Shown here piece by piece: positions 42,810 to 51,593 of a stretch of 64,000 bases of DNA (position 1 is its first letter; each line of letters opens with the position of its first letter). The position numbers were made by a program, and so were the translations under genes. This DNA is from CAYPTB01 sp964413535 (GTDB lineage Bacteria; Planctomycetota; UBA1135; GCA-002686595): NCBI GenBank assembly GCA_964413535.1, contig CAYPTB010000051.1, positions 62,001-126,000 of the forward strand. Direction: 5' to 3'. Under the pieces are notes generated by a model. That model was given only the letters and a program-made list of their open reading frames with translations, did no database searches and was not told the origin of the DNA.

Positions 42810-44216
42810 ATGAAGGTGCGCACCGAGTTGGATTCGTTCGGCCCGATCGACGTTCCGGCGGACGCGATGTGGGGGGCGCAGACGCAGCGCTCGCTCGAGA
42901 ACTTCAAGATCGGCGGTCACCGTTTCTCGCGCGAGATGATTCGGGCGCTCGGCATCACGAAGAAGTGCGCCGCCCTGGCCAACGACGAGTTGGGCGAGCT
43001 CGACGCGCTCTCGAAAGAGTCGCGCGCCGCGCTGATCCAGGCGGCCGACGAGGTCGCTCGAGGCGAATGGGACGAGCACTTCCCCCTGGTCGTGTGGCAG
43101 ACGGGCTCGGGGACGCAGTCCAACATGAACGCGAACGAGGTGATCTCGAACCGAGCGATCGAGATCGTCGGCGGACGGCGAGGCTCGAAGGACCCCGTGC
43201 ACCCGAACGACCACGTCAACCGTTCGCAATCATCGAACGACGCCTTCCCGACGGCGATGCACATCGCGGCCGCCGAAGCCACCGTGCGCAGGCTCCTGCC
43301 GGCGCTCCAGAAGCTCGAAGATTCCCTGCAGGTCAAAACGGATGCCTGGTGGGACGTGATCAAGATCGGGCGCACGCACCTCCAGGACGCGACACCCGTA
43401 CGCGTCGGTCAGGAGTTCTCCGGCTACGTGCAGCACGTGGCCGACGCGCGGCGCGCGATCGCTTCCGCGATGGAAGCCATCTACGAGCTCGCGCTCGGAG
43501 GGACTGCCGTGGGAACCGGCCTCAACACGCACGCCGAGTACGCCGACCTCGCTGTGCGCTTCATCGCCGAGGAGACAGACCTCCCGTTCGTCGGTGCGCC
43601 GAACAAGTTCTCGGCGCTCGCCGGACACGATGCGCTCGTGTTCCTTCACGCCACCTATCGCGTTGCGGCCTGCGCCCTGATGAAGATCGCGAACGACATT
43701 CGCTGGCTCGGTTCCGGTCCGCGCTGCGGCCTGGGGGAGCTCGTCTTGCCCGAGAACGAACCGGGCAGCTCGATCATGCCGGGCAAGGTGAACCCGACGC
43801 AGTGCGAAGCCCTCACCATGGTCTGTGTCCAGGTGATGGGAAACGACACCGCCGTCGGGATGGCCGGCTCGCAGGGAAACTTCGAGCTCAACGTCTACAA
43901 GCCGGTCATCGCCCACAACGTGCTCGAGTCGGCGCGCCTGCTCGCCGACTCGAGCGACTCGTTCCGCGCGAACTGCATCGATGGCCTCGAGCTCGACGCC
44001 GAACGCGTGGAAGCGCTGATGCGACAGTCGCTCATGCTCGTCACGGCGCTGAACCGCCACATCGGCTACGACAACGCGGCCAAGGTCGCGAAGAAGGCCT
44101 TCGTAGAGCGCACGACGTTGCGCGAGGCCGTCCTTGCGCTCGGCCTGATGACGGGCGGCGCGTTCGACGCAGCCGTGGTTCCCACCGACATGGTGGGGCC
44201 GCGGGTCTCGACCTGA
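42810..44216 (+). CDS. fumC: Fumarase, class II
   Basis: A 468-residue iron-free fumarate hydratase converting fumarate to malate. The signature GSSIMPGKVNPTQCEALTMV is complete and carries the catalytic Ser loop. TGSGTQSNMNANEVISNRA and HPNDHVNRSQSSNDAFPTAM are the substrate-binding segments, and IGRTHLQDATPV holds the His of the active site. Length equals E. coli FumC (467). It lies directly downstream of mdh in one unit, so the pair makes consecutive reactions. Confidence 0.96.
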   Translation: MKVRTELDSFGPIDVPADAMWGAQTQRSLENFKIGGHRFSREMIRALGITKKCAALANDELGELDALSKESRAALIQAADEVARGEWDEHFPLVVWQTGSGTQSNMNANEVISNRAIEIVGGRRGSKDPVHPNDHVNRSQSSNDAFPTAMHIAAAEATVRRLLPALQKLEDSLQVKTDAWWDVIKIGRTHLQDATPVRVGQEFSGYVQHVADARRAIASAMEAIYELALGGTAVGTGLNTHAEYADLAVRFIAEETDLPFVGAPNKFSALAGHDALVFLHATYRVAACALMKIANDIRWLGSGPRCGLGELVLPENEPGSSIMPGKVNPTQCEALTMVCVQVMGNDTAVGMAGSQGNFELNVYKPVIAHNVLESARLLADSSDSFRANCIDGLELDAERVEALMRQSLMLVTALNRHIGYDNAAKVAKKAFVERTTLREAVLALGLMTGGAFDAAVVPTDMVGPRVST

Positions 44217-44253
44217 CGTGAGCGCCCGGCTTCCGGACCCGACTCGTGGGGGC

Positions 44254-44826
44254 TCACGCGCGCGCGACGAAAGCTCGCACGGACAAGAAGAGCACCGCGA
44301 GGAGACCCAGCGAACACAGCGCGGAGGAGGGGATGGCAAGCCACTCGAGCGTCGCCTTCGCCGCCCCGGTACTGCCCAGAGCCGGTGCGCGCAGGCCGGC
44401 TAGCAACCAATAGAGGGAATAGCCGAACGCGCCGAGTCCCAACGCGATCGACGTCGCGCCCTTCGTCCTGGGGCCCGCGGGAAGCGCGGCGAGCAAGAGC
44501 ATCAGGACGAGGCTCGTCGTGCCCAGGCCGTTCGCGTGGAGGTGCGCGCGCTGGAAGTAGACCCAGGCTTTGTCCGTGACGGACTTCAGCGCGTTCGCAT
44601 CGCCGCCGTAGACGCTGGCGAGGACGGCGCGGCCTTCGGCGTCGAGGTACCCCTTCATGTCGCCTTCGATGGCTCCGAACGCCGCTCCGAGGGCGAAGCC
44701 GAAGACCAGCGTGAGGAGCGCGAGCACGATTCCAAAGCGAAGGGGGCGCAGGGATTCCAGGGCGTCTTGCATAGCTGGGTCGTCTTCGGAGAGAGGCGTA
44801 GAACCGGGAGCCGTCGATGCCGTCAA
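44254..44826 (-). CDS. Four-span membrane protein, unknown
   Basis: A 190-residue protein with four predicted membrane spans near 31-51, 101-116, 123-145 and 160-184. A conserved-looking segment FQRAHLHANGLGT (His95, His97) lies just before the second span, which could be a metal or heme ligand site, though this is only suggestive. No family is recognised. It starts with ATG at 44826, overlapping the stop of the thioesterase gene by four bases, so it is coupled to that gene; an inner ATG at 44772 is an alternative. Confidence 0.65.
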   Translation of the reverse strand: MTASTAPGSTPLSEDDPAMQDALESLRPLRFGIVLALLTLVFGFALGAAFGAIEGDMKGYLDAEGRAVLASVYGGDANALKSVTDKAWVYFQRAHLHANGLGTTSLVLMLLLAALPAGPRTKGATSIALGLGAFGYSLYWLLAGLRAPALGSTGAAKATLEWLAIPSSALCSLGLLAVLFLSVRAFVARA

Positions 44827-45248
44827 GCTTCGGCCGCGCGGCCTCCCTCGAGCACGAAGTAGGTGAAGATGCCCTTGGCCATGAGCTCCCCGGCTTGGAC
44901 GAGTTCCACTTCGCTCGTGGCGATCGAACGCCCGACCTTCAACGCCTTCGCGCAGGCCGAGAGCTCGCCGCGTTCGAGTCTCGCCGGCCGCAGGAAGTTG
45001 ATCTTGAACTCGATGCTCGTGAGCGTGGCGACTCCCGCGAGGTCGGGATAGATGGAGTACACCGCGGCCGTGTCCATGAGCGTGGCGAGCACGCCGCCGT
45101 GAACGACTCCGTCCAACTGGAGATGTTCGGAGCGGGGCGGCAAGGCGACCTCGGCGGTACCGTTCGCGCGGGAGCGGAACTGGAAGCCCAGCCGGTCGTG
45201 GATGGGTTGCTCCTCGAAACGCCGGGCTTTGTCGCGCGACGGGGGCAT
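44823..45248 (-). CDS. PaaI-type hotdog thioesterase
   Basis: A 141-residue hotdog-fold acyl-CoA thioesterase. The motif LDGVVHGGVLATLMDTAAVY contains the HGG turn and the helix with catalytic Asp; INFLRPARLERGELSACAKA and GRSIATSEVELVQAGELMAK are the following strands, and GIFTYFVLEG closes the sheet. Members hydrolyse phenylacetyl- or other aryl-CoA thioesters; the substrate is uncertain. The ATG at 45248 has TACCCT ending eight bases upstream; codons further upstream are not homologous. Confidence 0.85.
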   Translation of the reverse strand: MPPSRDKARRFEEQPIHDRLGFQFRSRANGTAEVALPPRSEHLQLDGVVHGGVLATLMDTAAVYSIYPDLAGVATLTSIEFKINFLRPARLERGELSACAKALKVGRSIATSEVELVQAGELMAKGIFTYFVLEGGRAAEA

Positions 45249-45823
45249 GTCCCAGGAGGGTAGGGCATGGCTCGCCCCACGCCTATTCTCGCGCTCGACG
45301 ACGGCTTCCCCTTCCGCCGCGTGGCTCGACACACGCAGTCCACGGCAGGGCGTTCTCGGCACAGCGACGCTATCGTGGAGACGTGTCGCGTCCCACGCAG
45401 GTTGCTCCGGCGAGCGCGAGCGCGAACAGGGCCCGTCGCGGGCTCCGTGCACGGTCTCTACGGGCTCCAAGGTGTTGCACCTCGGCGACGCGTTCTTCGC
45501 CGGCCGGTTCCCGTGGAGGGTGGCGCAGGCCCTGGACGACGGGCGCATCCTGGAGGAGATGCGGGCGGCGAAGCTCCTCGAGGACTACGCGGCCGAGTGG
45601 GGAGGGGGATTCAGCGACGCCGACCTTCTTCCTCGGGGCCCTCGTGACGAGCCTGTCCGCGGACTGAAGGCCCGGTGGTCGCCGCGCACGACCGGGAGCG
45701 GTCGGACTGCGCCGTGCTTCCCTTCCGCGATCCGAGCGGTAGACTCCTCGCCCCCGTTTCCCCTTCGGCCGCTACAGCCGCCTTCGCGGTCCGCCGCTCC
45801 AGCGTCCCACGACGCCTCCTTCG
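45249..45823. other. Intergenic region with a doubtful or broken reading frame
   Basis: About 575 bases between a thioesterase and rpmH. A plus-strand frame at 45267-45647 starts MARPTPILALDDGFPFRRV with AGGAGG upstream, but becomes Arg-rich; in another frame 45469-45675 reads VLHLGDAFFAGRFPWRVAQA and LEEMRAAKLLEDYAAEWGGG, which looks protein-like. They could be one frameshifted gene or chance. The AGGAGG is also the complement of the thioesterase TACCCT box. TAGACT at 45740-45745 may be the rpmH promoter. Confidence 0.3.
45257..45262 (-). promoter_or_regulatory. -10-like TACCCT before the thioesterase gene
   Basis: TACCCT on the minus strand ends eight bases before the ATG at 45248, the same hexamer and spacing as at trkA. 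Confidence 0.35.
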
Positions 45824-45949
45824 ATGAAGATCAACCTCCGCAATAGCACGCACAAGCGGAAGAGACAGCACGGCTACCGCACGCGTCAGAAGACGAAGGG
45901 CGGCCGCAAGACCAACCGCCGCCAGCGCGCCCGCCACGGGAGCTTCTGA
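45824..45949 (+). CDS. rpmH: Ribosomal protein bL34
   Basis: A 41-residue ribosomal protein starting MKINLRNSTHKRKRQHGYRT and ending QRARHGSF. It keeps the bL34 pattern: a short strand, then (K)RKR-x-HG-x-R-x-R-x-x-T-x-GGR and a basic helix. It binds 23S rRNA. In most bacteria rpmH sits beside rnpA and dnaA; here neither follows, and the next gene is a radical SAM protein. TAGACT at 45740-45745 is a possible -10, giving a leader of about 70 bases. Confidence 0.88.
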   Translation: MKINLRNSTHKRKRQHGYRTRQKTKGGRKTNRRQRARHGSF

Positions 45950-46012
45950 CAGCTCGCCCGCTTCGAAGAGTGCGGACGGAGGGCTCGGCGCGTTCCGACC
46001 CTCCCGACGACG

Positions 46013-47860
46013 ATGACCCAAGAGATCCCCTTCCTCCCGCGCACCCGCGCCGGGATGCGCGAGCGCGGCTTCGATGCCCTCGACATCCTGCTCGTCACGG
46101 GTGACGGGTACGTGGATCATCCGTCCTTCGGGGCGGCGGTGATCGGGCGCTTCCTCGAGTCGCAGGGCTTCCGCGTCGGGATCCTGGACGCGCCCGAGCT
46201 CGAGGAGGACGGTTCCGGCTGGGACAGGCTCCCGGCGCCCTTGCTCTTTGTCGGCGTGACCGCCGGAACCATCGACTCGATGGTCACGAACTACACGGCG
46301 GCGCGGAAGCGCCGGCGCGTCGACGTGTACCGCCCCGGCGGGAAGACGGGACGACCGAACCTCGCCACGATCGCCTACACCTCGAAGGCGCGGCACCACT
46401 TCCCGGGCGTGCCCGTCGTCGTCGGGGGACTCGAGGCCGGGCCGCGGCGGCTGGCGCACTACGAGTACTACCAGGACCGGATGCGGCGCTCGATCCTGGT
46501 CGACGCGAAGGCCGACCTGCTCGTGTGGGGCATGGGCGAGCGCCAATCGCTCGAGATCGCCAGGCGCTGCGAGAGCGGGAGGGGCTTGGCGGGGATCGCC
46601 ATGACCTGCGAGGTCGTGCGCGAGTCGGATCTGCCGCCGGACGCGCGCCGCGTCCCGTCGTTCGAGGAGCTCGACTCCGACCACGACCTGTTGACCCCGC
46701 TGTTCGAGGCCGTGCGCGAGGAGAATCACCCCGGGGCGCGTCCCCTGGCCCAACGCCATGGCGACCGCTTCGTCCTCCAACACCCTCCGCTGCAGCCTTC
46801 GACGACGGAGGAAGTCGACTCGTACTACGACCTGCCGTTTCGCCGCGCGTGGCACCCCGACCACGATGCGGCCGGCGGCATCCCGGCCCTCGAGACAGTG
46901 CGCTTCAGCATCAACACGCACCGCGGGTGCATGGCGGACTGTTCGTTCTGCTCGATCACCTTCCACCAGGGGCGATCGATCCAGGGGCGCAGCGAGGAGT
47001 CGGTGTTGCGCGAGGCCGCGCTGCTCGCGGAGCACGTCGACTTCCGCGGCACCATCACCGATGTCGGCGGACCCACGGCCAACATGTACGGGCTCGGGTG
47101 CAAGCTGCTCGAGAAGGGCGAGCCCTGCCTCGACCGCGACTGCTTGACCCCGAACGTCTGCCCGGCGCTGCGGGTCGACAAGGCGAGCGACGGCTACCGC
47201 CGCCTGCTCGGGCTCGTCCGGCGGACGAAGGGCGTCAAGCACGCCTTCGTCGGCTCAGGCATCCGCCACGACCTGCTGCGCGGCAAGCACGGCGACCTCT
47301 TGCCGATCCACGACGACCTCGTGCGCCACCACGTCTCCGGACGCATGAAGCTCGCTCCCGAGCACGCTGCGCCGAACGCCCTGCGCGCCATGAACAAGCC
47401 GTCGTTCGACGTCTACGAGGCCTACGAGAAGGCCTACAAGCAGGACTGCAAGGCCCTGGGCAAGGACCAGCACCTCGTGAACTACTTCATCGTCGGGCAC
47501 CCGGGGACGAGGCTCGAGGACGCGGTGCTCCTGTTCGAGGAACTGCTCGAGCGCAACTATTCGCCCGAGCAGGTGCAGGAGTTCATCCCGCTCCCCATGA
47601 CGCGCGGATGCGTGCAGTGGGTGACGGGACGCGATCCGCTGAACGGCGAGGCGCTGCACGTGCCGCGTTCACCGGGAGAGCGCCGGATGCAGAAGGCGCT
47701 CGCGACCTGGCGCGCGCCGGAGTCGCGCCGCCACGTGGAGGAAGCCCTGCGCGCGCTGGGTCGCAACGATCTCCTGGAGCGCTTCCACGCGGCGCTGCGG
47801 CGCGGGAGTGCGCGGAAGAAGAAGACGGACGAGCCGCTCGAGCTCGATACCTGCGGCTAG
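46013..47860 (+). CDS. YgiQ-family radical SAM protein
   Basis: A 615-residue radical SAM enzyme. The cluster motif HRGCMADCSFCSITFHQGR (CxxxCxxC) lies near residue 305. Family blocks include DILLVTGDGYVDHPSFGAAV at the N-terminus, RPNLATIAYTSKARHHFPG, VVGGLEAGPRRLAHYEYY, DAKADLLVWGMGERQ, DVGGPTANMYGLGC, and the C-terminal VNYFIVGHPGTRLEDAV. The first 200 residues form a cobalamin-binding-like domain without a clear DxHxxG. YgiQ proteins have no settled reaction. It is shorter than the 739 residues of E. coli YgiQ, losing part of the C-terminus. Confidence 0.92.
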   Translation: MTQEIPFLPRTRAGMRERGFDALDILLVTGDGYVDHPSFGAAVIGRFLESQGFRVGILDAPELEEDGSGWDRLPAPLLFVGVTAGTIDSMVTNYTAARKRRRVDVYRPGGKTGRPNLATIAYTSKARHHFPGVPVVVGGLEAGPRRLAHYEYYQDRMRRSILVDAKADLLVWGMGERQSLEIARRCESGRGLAGIAMTCEVVRESDLPPDARRVPSFEELDSDHDLLTPLFEAVREENHPGARPLAQRHGDRFVLQHPPLQPSTTEEVDSYYDLPFRRAWHPDHDAAGGIPALETVRFSINTHRGCMADCSFCSITFHQGRSIQGRSEESVLREAALLAEHVDFRGTITDVGGPTANMYGLGCKLLEKGEPCLDRDCLTPNVCPALRVDKASDGYRRLLGLVRRTKGVKHAFVGSGIRHDLLRGKHGDLLPIHDDLVRHHVSGRMKLAPEHAAPNALRAMNKPSFDVYEAYEKAYKQDCKALGKDQHLVNYFIVGHPGTRLEDAVLLFEELLERNYSPEQVQEFIPLPMTRGCVQWVTGRDPLNGEALHVPRSPGERRMQKALATWRAPESRRHVEEALRALGRNDLLERFHAALRRGSARKKKTDEPLELDTCG

Positions 47861-47907
47861 CGAGCGCGGACGAGCTCGCGAGTCTGGAGCTCGCCGTCGG
47901 GTTCGGG

Positions 47908-50900
47908 TCAGGGACCCGTGCCGGTGTACACGACCTCGATGAGCCGGTTCTGCGGCAGCGTGTCGGGCAGACTCCACTCGTAGTTCTGCCCCTCGGGCGG
48001 ATCGATGTCGACCACCTTCACGAGCACGACGTCGCCGGGCAGCAGTCCGCCGATCGACAGGAGCAGGCTGGAATCGCCCACGCGGCCCGTCGGAGGCGCC
48101 GAGACCTCGCTCTGGTCGACGCGCCATGCGTCGTTCGTGACGTCGTGGACCAGCACGTCGAGCACGGGGAAGAAGGTCTCCCCCGCATCGCCGTCGAGCT
48201 CTTGGACGACCATGTCCAGGGTGAACGCAAGCGTTCCGCCGCTGTCCTGGATCGGCGCCTGCCCCGAGAGCGCGCTGACGCGCACGTGATTCGGCTGCAA
48301 GAGGTCGTGCGAGGTGAAGGCCTCGCTGGCGATGAGCTCGGTCGAGCCGCCTGCACCGGTGACGACCAGGCGCAGGTCGTAGGTCTTCGACGGCAGGATG
48401 TCGCGCAGGAAGACCATGTGTGCGACGGCCGGGTTCGCGGAAGTGTAGGTCTGCGTCGCGCCTCCCGCGGGCGTGTACTCGACGACCGCGGTCGCGTGAA
48501 CGTCGGTGAAGAAGACGAGCTTCGCCACACGGGTCGTCGCGTACACGACCTCGAAGCCCTCGATCGCCGGACCGTTGCCCATGGCGTACATCGGCGGAGC
48601 GGTCGAGAAGGTGTCGTTCTGCGAGAGGCTCGACCCGAGCCCGAACGAAGTCCCGTGGGGCGACGTCGATGCATGGCCTCCGCTCTCCTCTCCTTCGTCG
48701 CCCGGAGCGACGGGGAAGGTCGGACCGGGTCCGGGAACGACCGGCGGCGGGCCTGCCAGCTCGTCGAAGGCGACGTACGGGTCGCCCATGCCGCGCGGCA
48801 TGGGGAAGAGCATCCCGACCAGGTCCTGGGCCGCGAGCGCGTTCAGGAGATCTTGCTTGCCCAGCGAGACCGGGGTGACTTGATCGTTGGTGAGGTCGAA
48901 GGTCTGGACTTCCGGATCGAACACGCCTTCGTACTTCTGGCCCGCCAGCTCGGCTACGACCACGAGGTCGAGGTGGTCTCGCTTCGCGCGTTGCGTGAGC
49001 TGATGGATGGTCGCGACGTTCGTCGCGAGCTCTGCTGCGTCCGCCGGTGTCGTGCCCGGAACCGGAGAGAGAGCTGCCGTCGCCGGCGCGCCTCCGGCGC
49101 TCGGTGACCCGCCCGCGAGCGCGCCCATCGCCGGCTTGCCGGGCGACGGCGCCGTGAGCGGCGTGGGAGGAGTGCAGAAGGATCCGTAGCCGATGCGCAC
49201 GCCCTCGTGCATGAGGGGCGGGATCCCCGTGTCGAGTTGCATCAGGAAGGCGGCGATGTCCAACCGCTGCTGATGCCCGAGATCGAATCCGCCCTGCAGC
49301 ATGAAGTCCTGGAGGTCGTCTCCGAGTCCCGTCGCGGAGAGGGACACGCCCAGAACGGGCAACTCGTCGGTCACGCCGCGCGCGTACTCGACCTGCACGC
49401 GTGAGGGTTGGAGCTTGCGCCACGACGACATGAGCGGCGCGACGACGAAGTGGCTGCGTCCGGCGTGGGCGGCGTCGGCCTCGTCCCGGAAGGTGTCGTT
49501 GTTCGTGCCGCTCGGGAGTGCGTGGCATTGCTGACAGGTCAAGGGACCGATCGACGGGACGTCCCAGAAGAGGTCCTGACCGCGCACCGCCGACGTGGTC
49601 GTCGGGAACGAAGGCGGGATCAGGTGATCGCTGACGCGGCGCCGCACGCCTTCGTTGGGGTTCGCGCGCTCGTGCAGCGAGAACACGAAGGCCTCGAACT
49701 CGTCGAAGGCGCCGCCCGGCGTCTCGTCGAGTTTCGTTCCGCCGAGGAGCCCTTCGAAGGCTCCGTTGAAGTCGATCAGGTCCGCGCGCTCACCGCGCCA
49801 GTGATAGGGCAACTGACCGAGCAGGGTGCGCAGCGTCTGCGTCACGAGTGGGCCCTTGTCGTCGACGGGGACCGTGTGCGCGCCCGTGGCGTCCTTCCTG
49901 CGGTCGGACAGGTCCCAGGCCAGGAGATCGGCGAAGCCGTCCACGTGACAGGTGTTGCAGGAGAGGTTGTTGTGCTGCGAGTTCGAGGCCGAGTAGTAGA
50001 TCGTCCGCCCGAGCTTGACGTCCGTCGGGGTGGGATCCCTGCCGACGGACAGCGTGGCGACGAGGCCCGTCCCCAACGCAGGCTGGTAGATCTCGACCGT
50101 GCTCGCGCCCCAGCAGAACACGGCCAGGAACTCGCTCGTCCCCTTCTGGATCGTCTGCAGGCCGCGCGGGATCGAGCCCACGTTCCATTCCTTCACCCAG
50201 TTCCCGTTGACGTCGAGCATCGTCACGTTGTCGGTCAGCATGCCCGTGACGAAGCCGTTGCCCGCGGAGTCGAAGGCGAGCGCGTAGGGCTGACCGACCG
50301 TCCGCGTGGGGACGTACTGCACACCCGGCAGGATCCGGTCGGCGTCGTCCAGGTCGAACGTTTGCGTCGGGAGCACGGGCGGGTTGCCCGGTGCGGGCAA
50401 CCCGTTCACCAGAGCCAGGCGGTTCTCGCTGAACACGCCCTTCGCCTCCGGCTCGCTCTGGAGCGCCACGTTGCGCGCATCCGTGCCGAGCATCCAGTGC
50501 GCGCCCGACACGGGATTCCCCTCGTGGGCGAAGAGCACGGTGCCCGCGCGCTCGACGACGGGCTCGATCACGCCGCCGGAGAGCCGGAAGAGGTCCGAAT
50601 CCGGCAGTCCCTGCACGGCCGTCGACAGATCGAGGATGCCCCCCGGGCCGGCATTGAAGATCGGGGCGCCGCGATCCACCGTCGTGTTGTTCCCCGACAG
50701 CATGGGCGCCACGAGGACGGCCCCCGTGTTCCCGCTCTCGAAGGCCAGGAAGGCCGGGTGCTTCGAGGGGATCGCGTACTTGCGCAGGATCTTCTTGGCG
50801 AGCAGGTCGACCTCGACGACCACGTCCTCCGCCATGCACGACACCCAGGCCACGTTGCGCACCGAGTCGACCAGGAGATCGCTGGGTTCGCCCGGCAGAC

Positions 50901-51420
50901 CGAGCAGGCCTTCCACGCGACCGTCGTAGGCGAGACACAGGAGCGCGTCGGAGTTGCTGCACGTGACGAGCAGCTCAGGCACGCAGTTCGCGCTCTCCCA
51001 GAAGGCGCAGGACGTGGGACCCCAAGCGGTTTTGAGGGACGACACGAGCACCCAGTTCGCGGGATTCGGATTCGTGCAGTCGAAGATGCGGACGAGGTTC
51101 GCGTGCGGGTTGACGGCGGCGAGTCGGTTCTGGTTGGCCGACAGCGCGATGGGGGAGAACGGGACGTTGTTCAGGTTCATGTACGGTCCGACGACCGTGT
51201 CGAGCACCCTGAACGGCGCCGTCTTCGGGCCGAACAGCGGCGGCGGCTCCCCCGGAATCGGGATCAGGTTCCCGTTGGCGCTCCCGCTGCCGCGTTCGGG
51301 CGTCTTGAAGTTGCCGCGATCCAGGGGCGGGTCCACGAGCTGCGCGCTCGCGGCCGCGCTCAGAACCGCCACCCACGCCGAGGCCCAGAGAACGCTGCTC
51401 GCGATCCTCAATCGGTCCAT
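47908..51420 (-). CDS. Giant secreted beta-propeller diheme cytochrome
   Basis: A 1170-residue protein with a signal peptide (VLWASAWVAVLSAAASA, cleavage near 26). Residues about 60-470 look like a YVTN/NHL-type propeller (VVVEVDLLAKKILRKYAIPS, PYALAFDSAGNGFVTGMLTD). Two c-type heme sites follow: CNTCH (Cys488) and CQQCH (Cys629), in a cytochrome c peroxidase/MauG-like domain with YHWRGERADLIDFNGAFEG between them. After an Ala/Pro linker near 760-800 come acidic and fibronectin-like domains (VAKLVFFTDVHATAVVEYTP). The ATG at 51420 has GGAGG upstream. Export and two hemes suggest extracellular electron transfer or oxidation; the substrate is unknown. Heme insertion would need the ResB/CcsA system encoded at 62 kb. 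Confidence 0.85.
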   Translation of the reverse strand: MDRLRIASSVLWASAWVAVLSAAASAQLVDPPLDRGNFKTPERGSGSANGNLIPIPGEPPPLFGPKTAPFRVLDTVVGPYMNLNNVPFSPIALSANQNRLAAVNPHANLVRIFDCTNPNPANWVLVSSLKTAWGPTSCAFWESANCVPELLVTCSNSDALLCLAYDGRVEGLLGLPGEPSDLLVDSVRNVAWVSCMAEDVVVEVDLLAKKILRKYAIPSKHPAFLAFESGNTGAVLVAPMLSGNNTTVDRGAPIFNAGPGGILDLSTAVQGLPDSDLFRLSGGVIEPVVERAGTVLFAHEGNPVSGAHWMLGTDARNVALQSEPEAKGVFSENRLALVNGLPAPGNPPVLPTQTFDLDDADRILPGVQYVPTRTVGQPYALAFDSAGNGFVTGMLTDNVTMLDVNGNWVKEWNVGSIPRGLQTIQKGTSEFLAVFCWGASTVEIYQPALGTGLVATLSVGRDPTPTDVKLGRTIYYSASNSQHNNLSCNTCHVDGFADLLAWDLSDRRKDATGAHTVPVDDKGPLVTQTLRTLLGQLPYHWRGERADLIDFNGAFEGLLGGTKLDETPGGAFDEFEAFVFSLHERANPNEGVRRRVSDHLIPPSFPTTTSAVRGQDLFWDVPSIGPLTCQQCHALPSGTNNDTFRDEADAAHAGRSHFVVAPLMSSWRKLQPSRVQVEYARGVTDELPVLGVSLSATGLGDDLQDFMLQGGFDLGHQQRLDIAAFLMQLDTGIPPLMHEGVRIGYGSFCTPPTPLTAPSPGKPAMGALAGGSPSAGGAPATAALSPVPGTTPADAAELATNVATIHQLTQRAKRDHLDLVVVAELAGQKYEGVFDPEVQTFDLTNDQVTPVSLGKQDLLNALAAQDLVGMLFPMPRGMGDPYVAFDELAGPPPVVPGPGPTFPVAPGDEGEESGGHASTSPHGTSFGLGSSLSQNDTFSTAPPMYAMGNGPAIEGFEVVYATTRVAKLVFFTDVHATAVVEYTPAGGATQTYTSANPAVAHMVFLRDILPSKTYDLRLVVTGAGGSTELIASEAFTSHDLLQPNHVRVSALSGQAPIQDSGGTLAFTLDMVVQELDGDAGETFFPVLDVLVHDVTNDAWRVDQSEVSAPPTGRVGDSSLLLSIGGLLPGDVVLVKVVDIDPPEGQNYEWSLPDTLPQNRLIEVVYTGTGP

Positions 51421-51593
51421 CGCCCTTGCCTCCTTCGGCCGCGAGCTTCGAGGAGCTGTGGAGCCCGCTCCCATCCGAGACGGTTCGAACGGGCGAGATG
51501 TTCGCACAAAAAGAAACGAAGGCGAGCCCGATCGACGCGACACGCGCTGGGGCAAAGCTCGGACCCGTTCGCCAAGCGCGACGCTGGCGCTCT

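Noticed and set aside
47860..47900. Inverted GAGCTC-containing repeat between the radical SAM and cytochrome genes
   Set aside because: GAGCTC is common in this DNA and the surrounding pairing is imperfect, so a terminator call is not supported.
51570..51589. Imperfect stem after the pqiB-like gene (CGCCAAGCG / CGCTGGCG)
   Set aside because: Short, bulged and without a T run; too weak to call a terminator.
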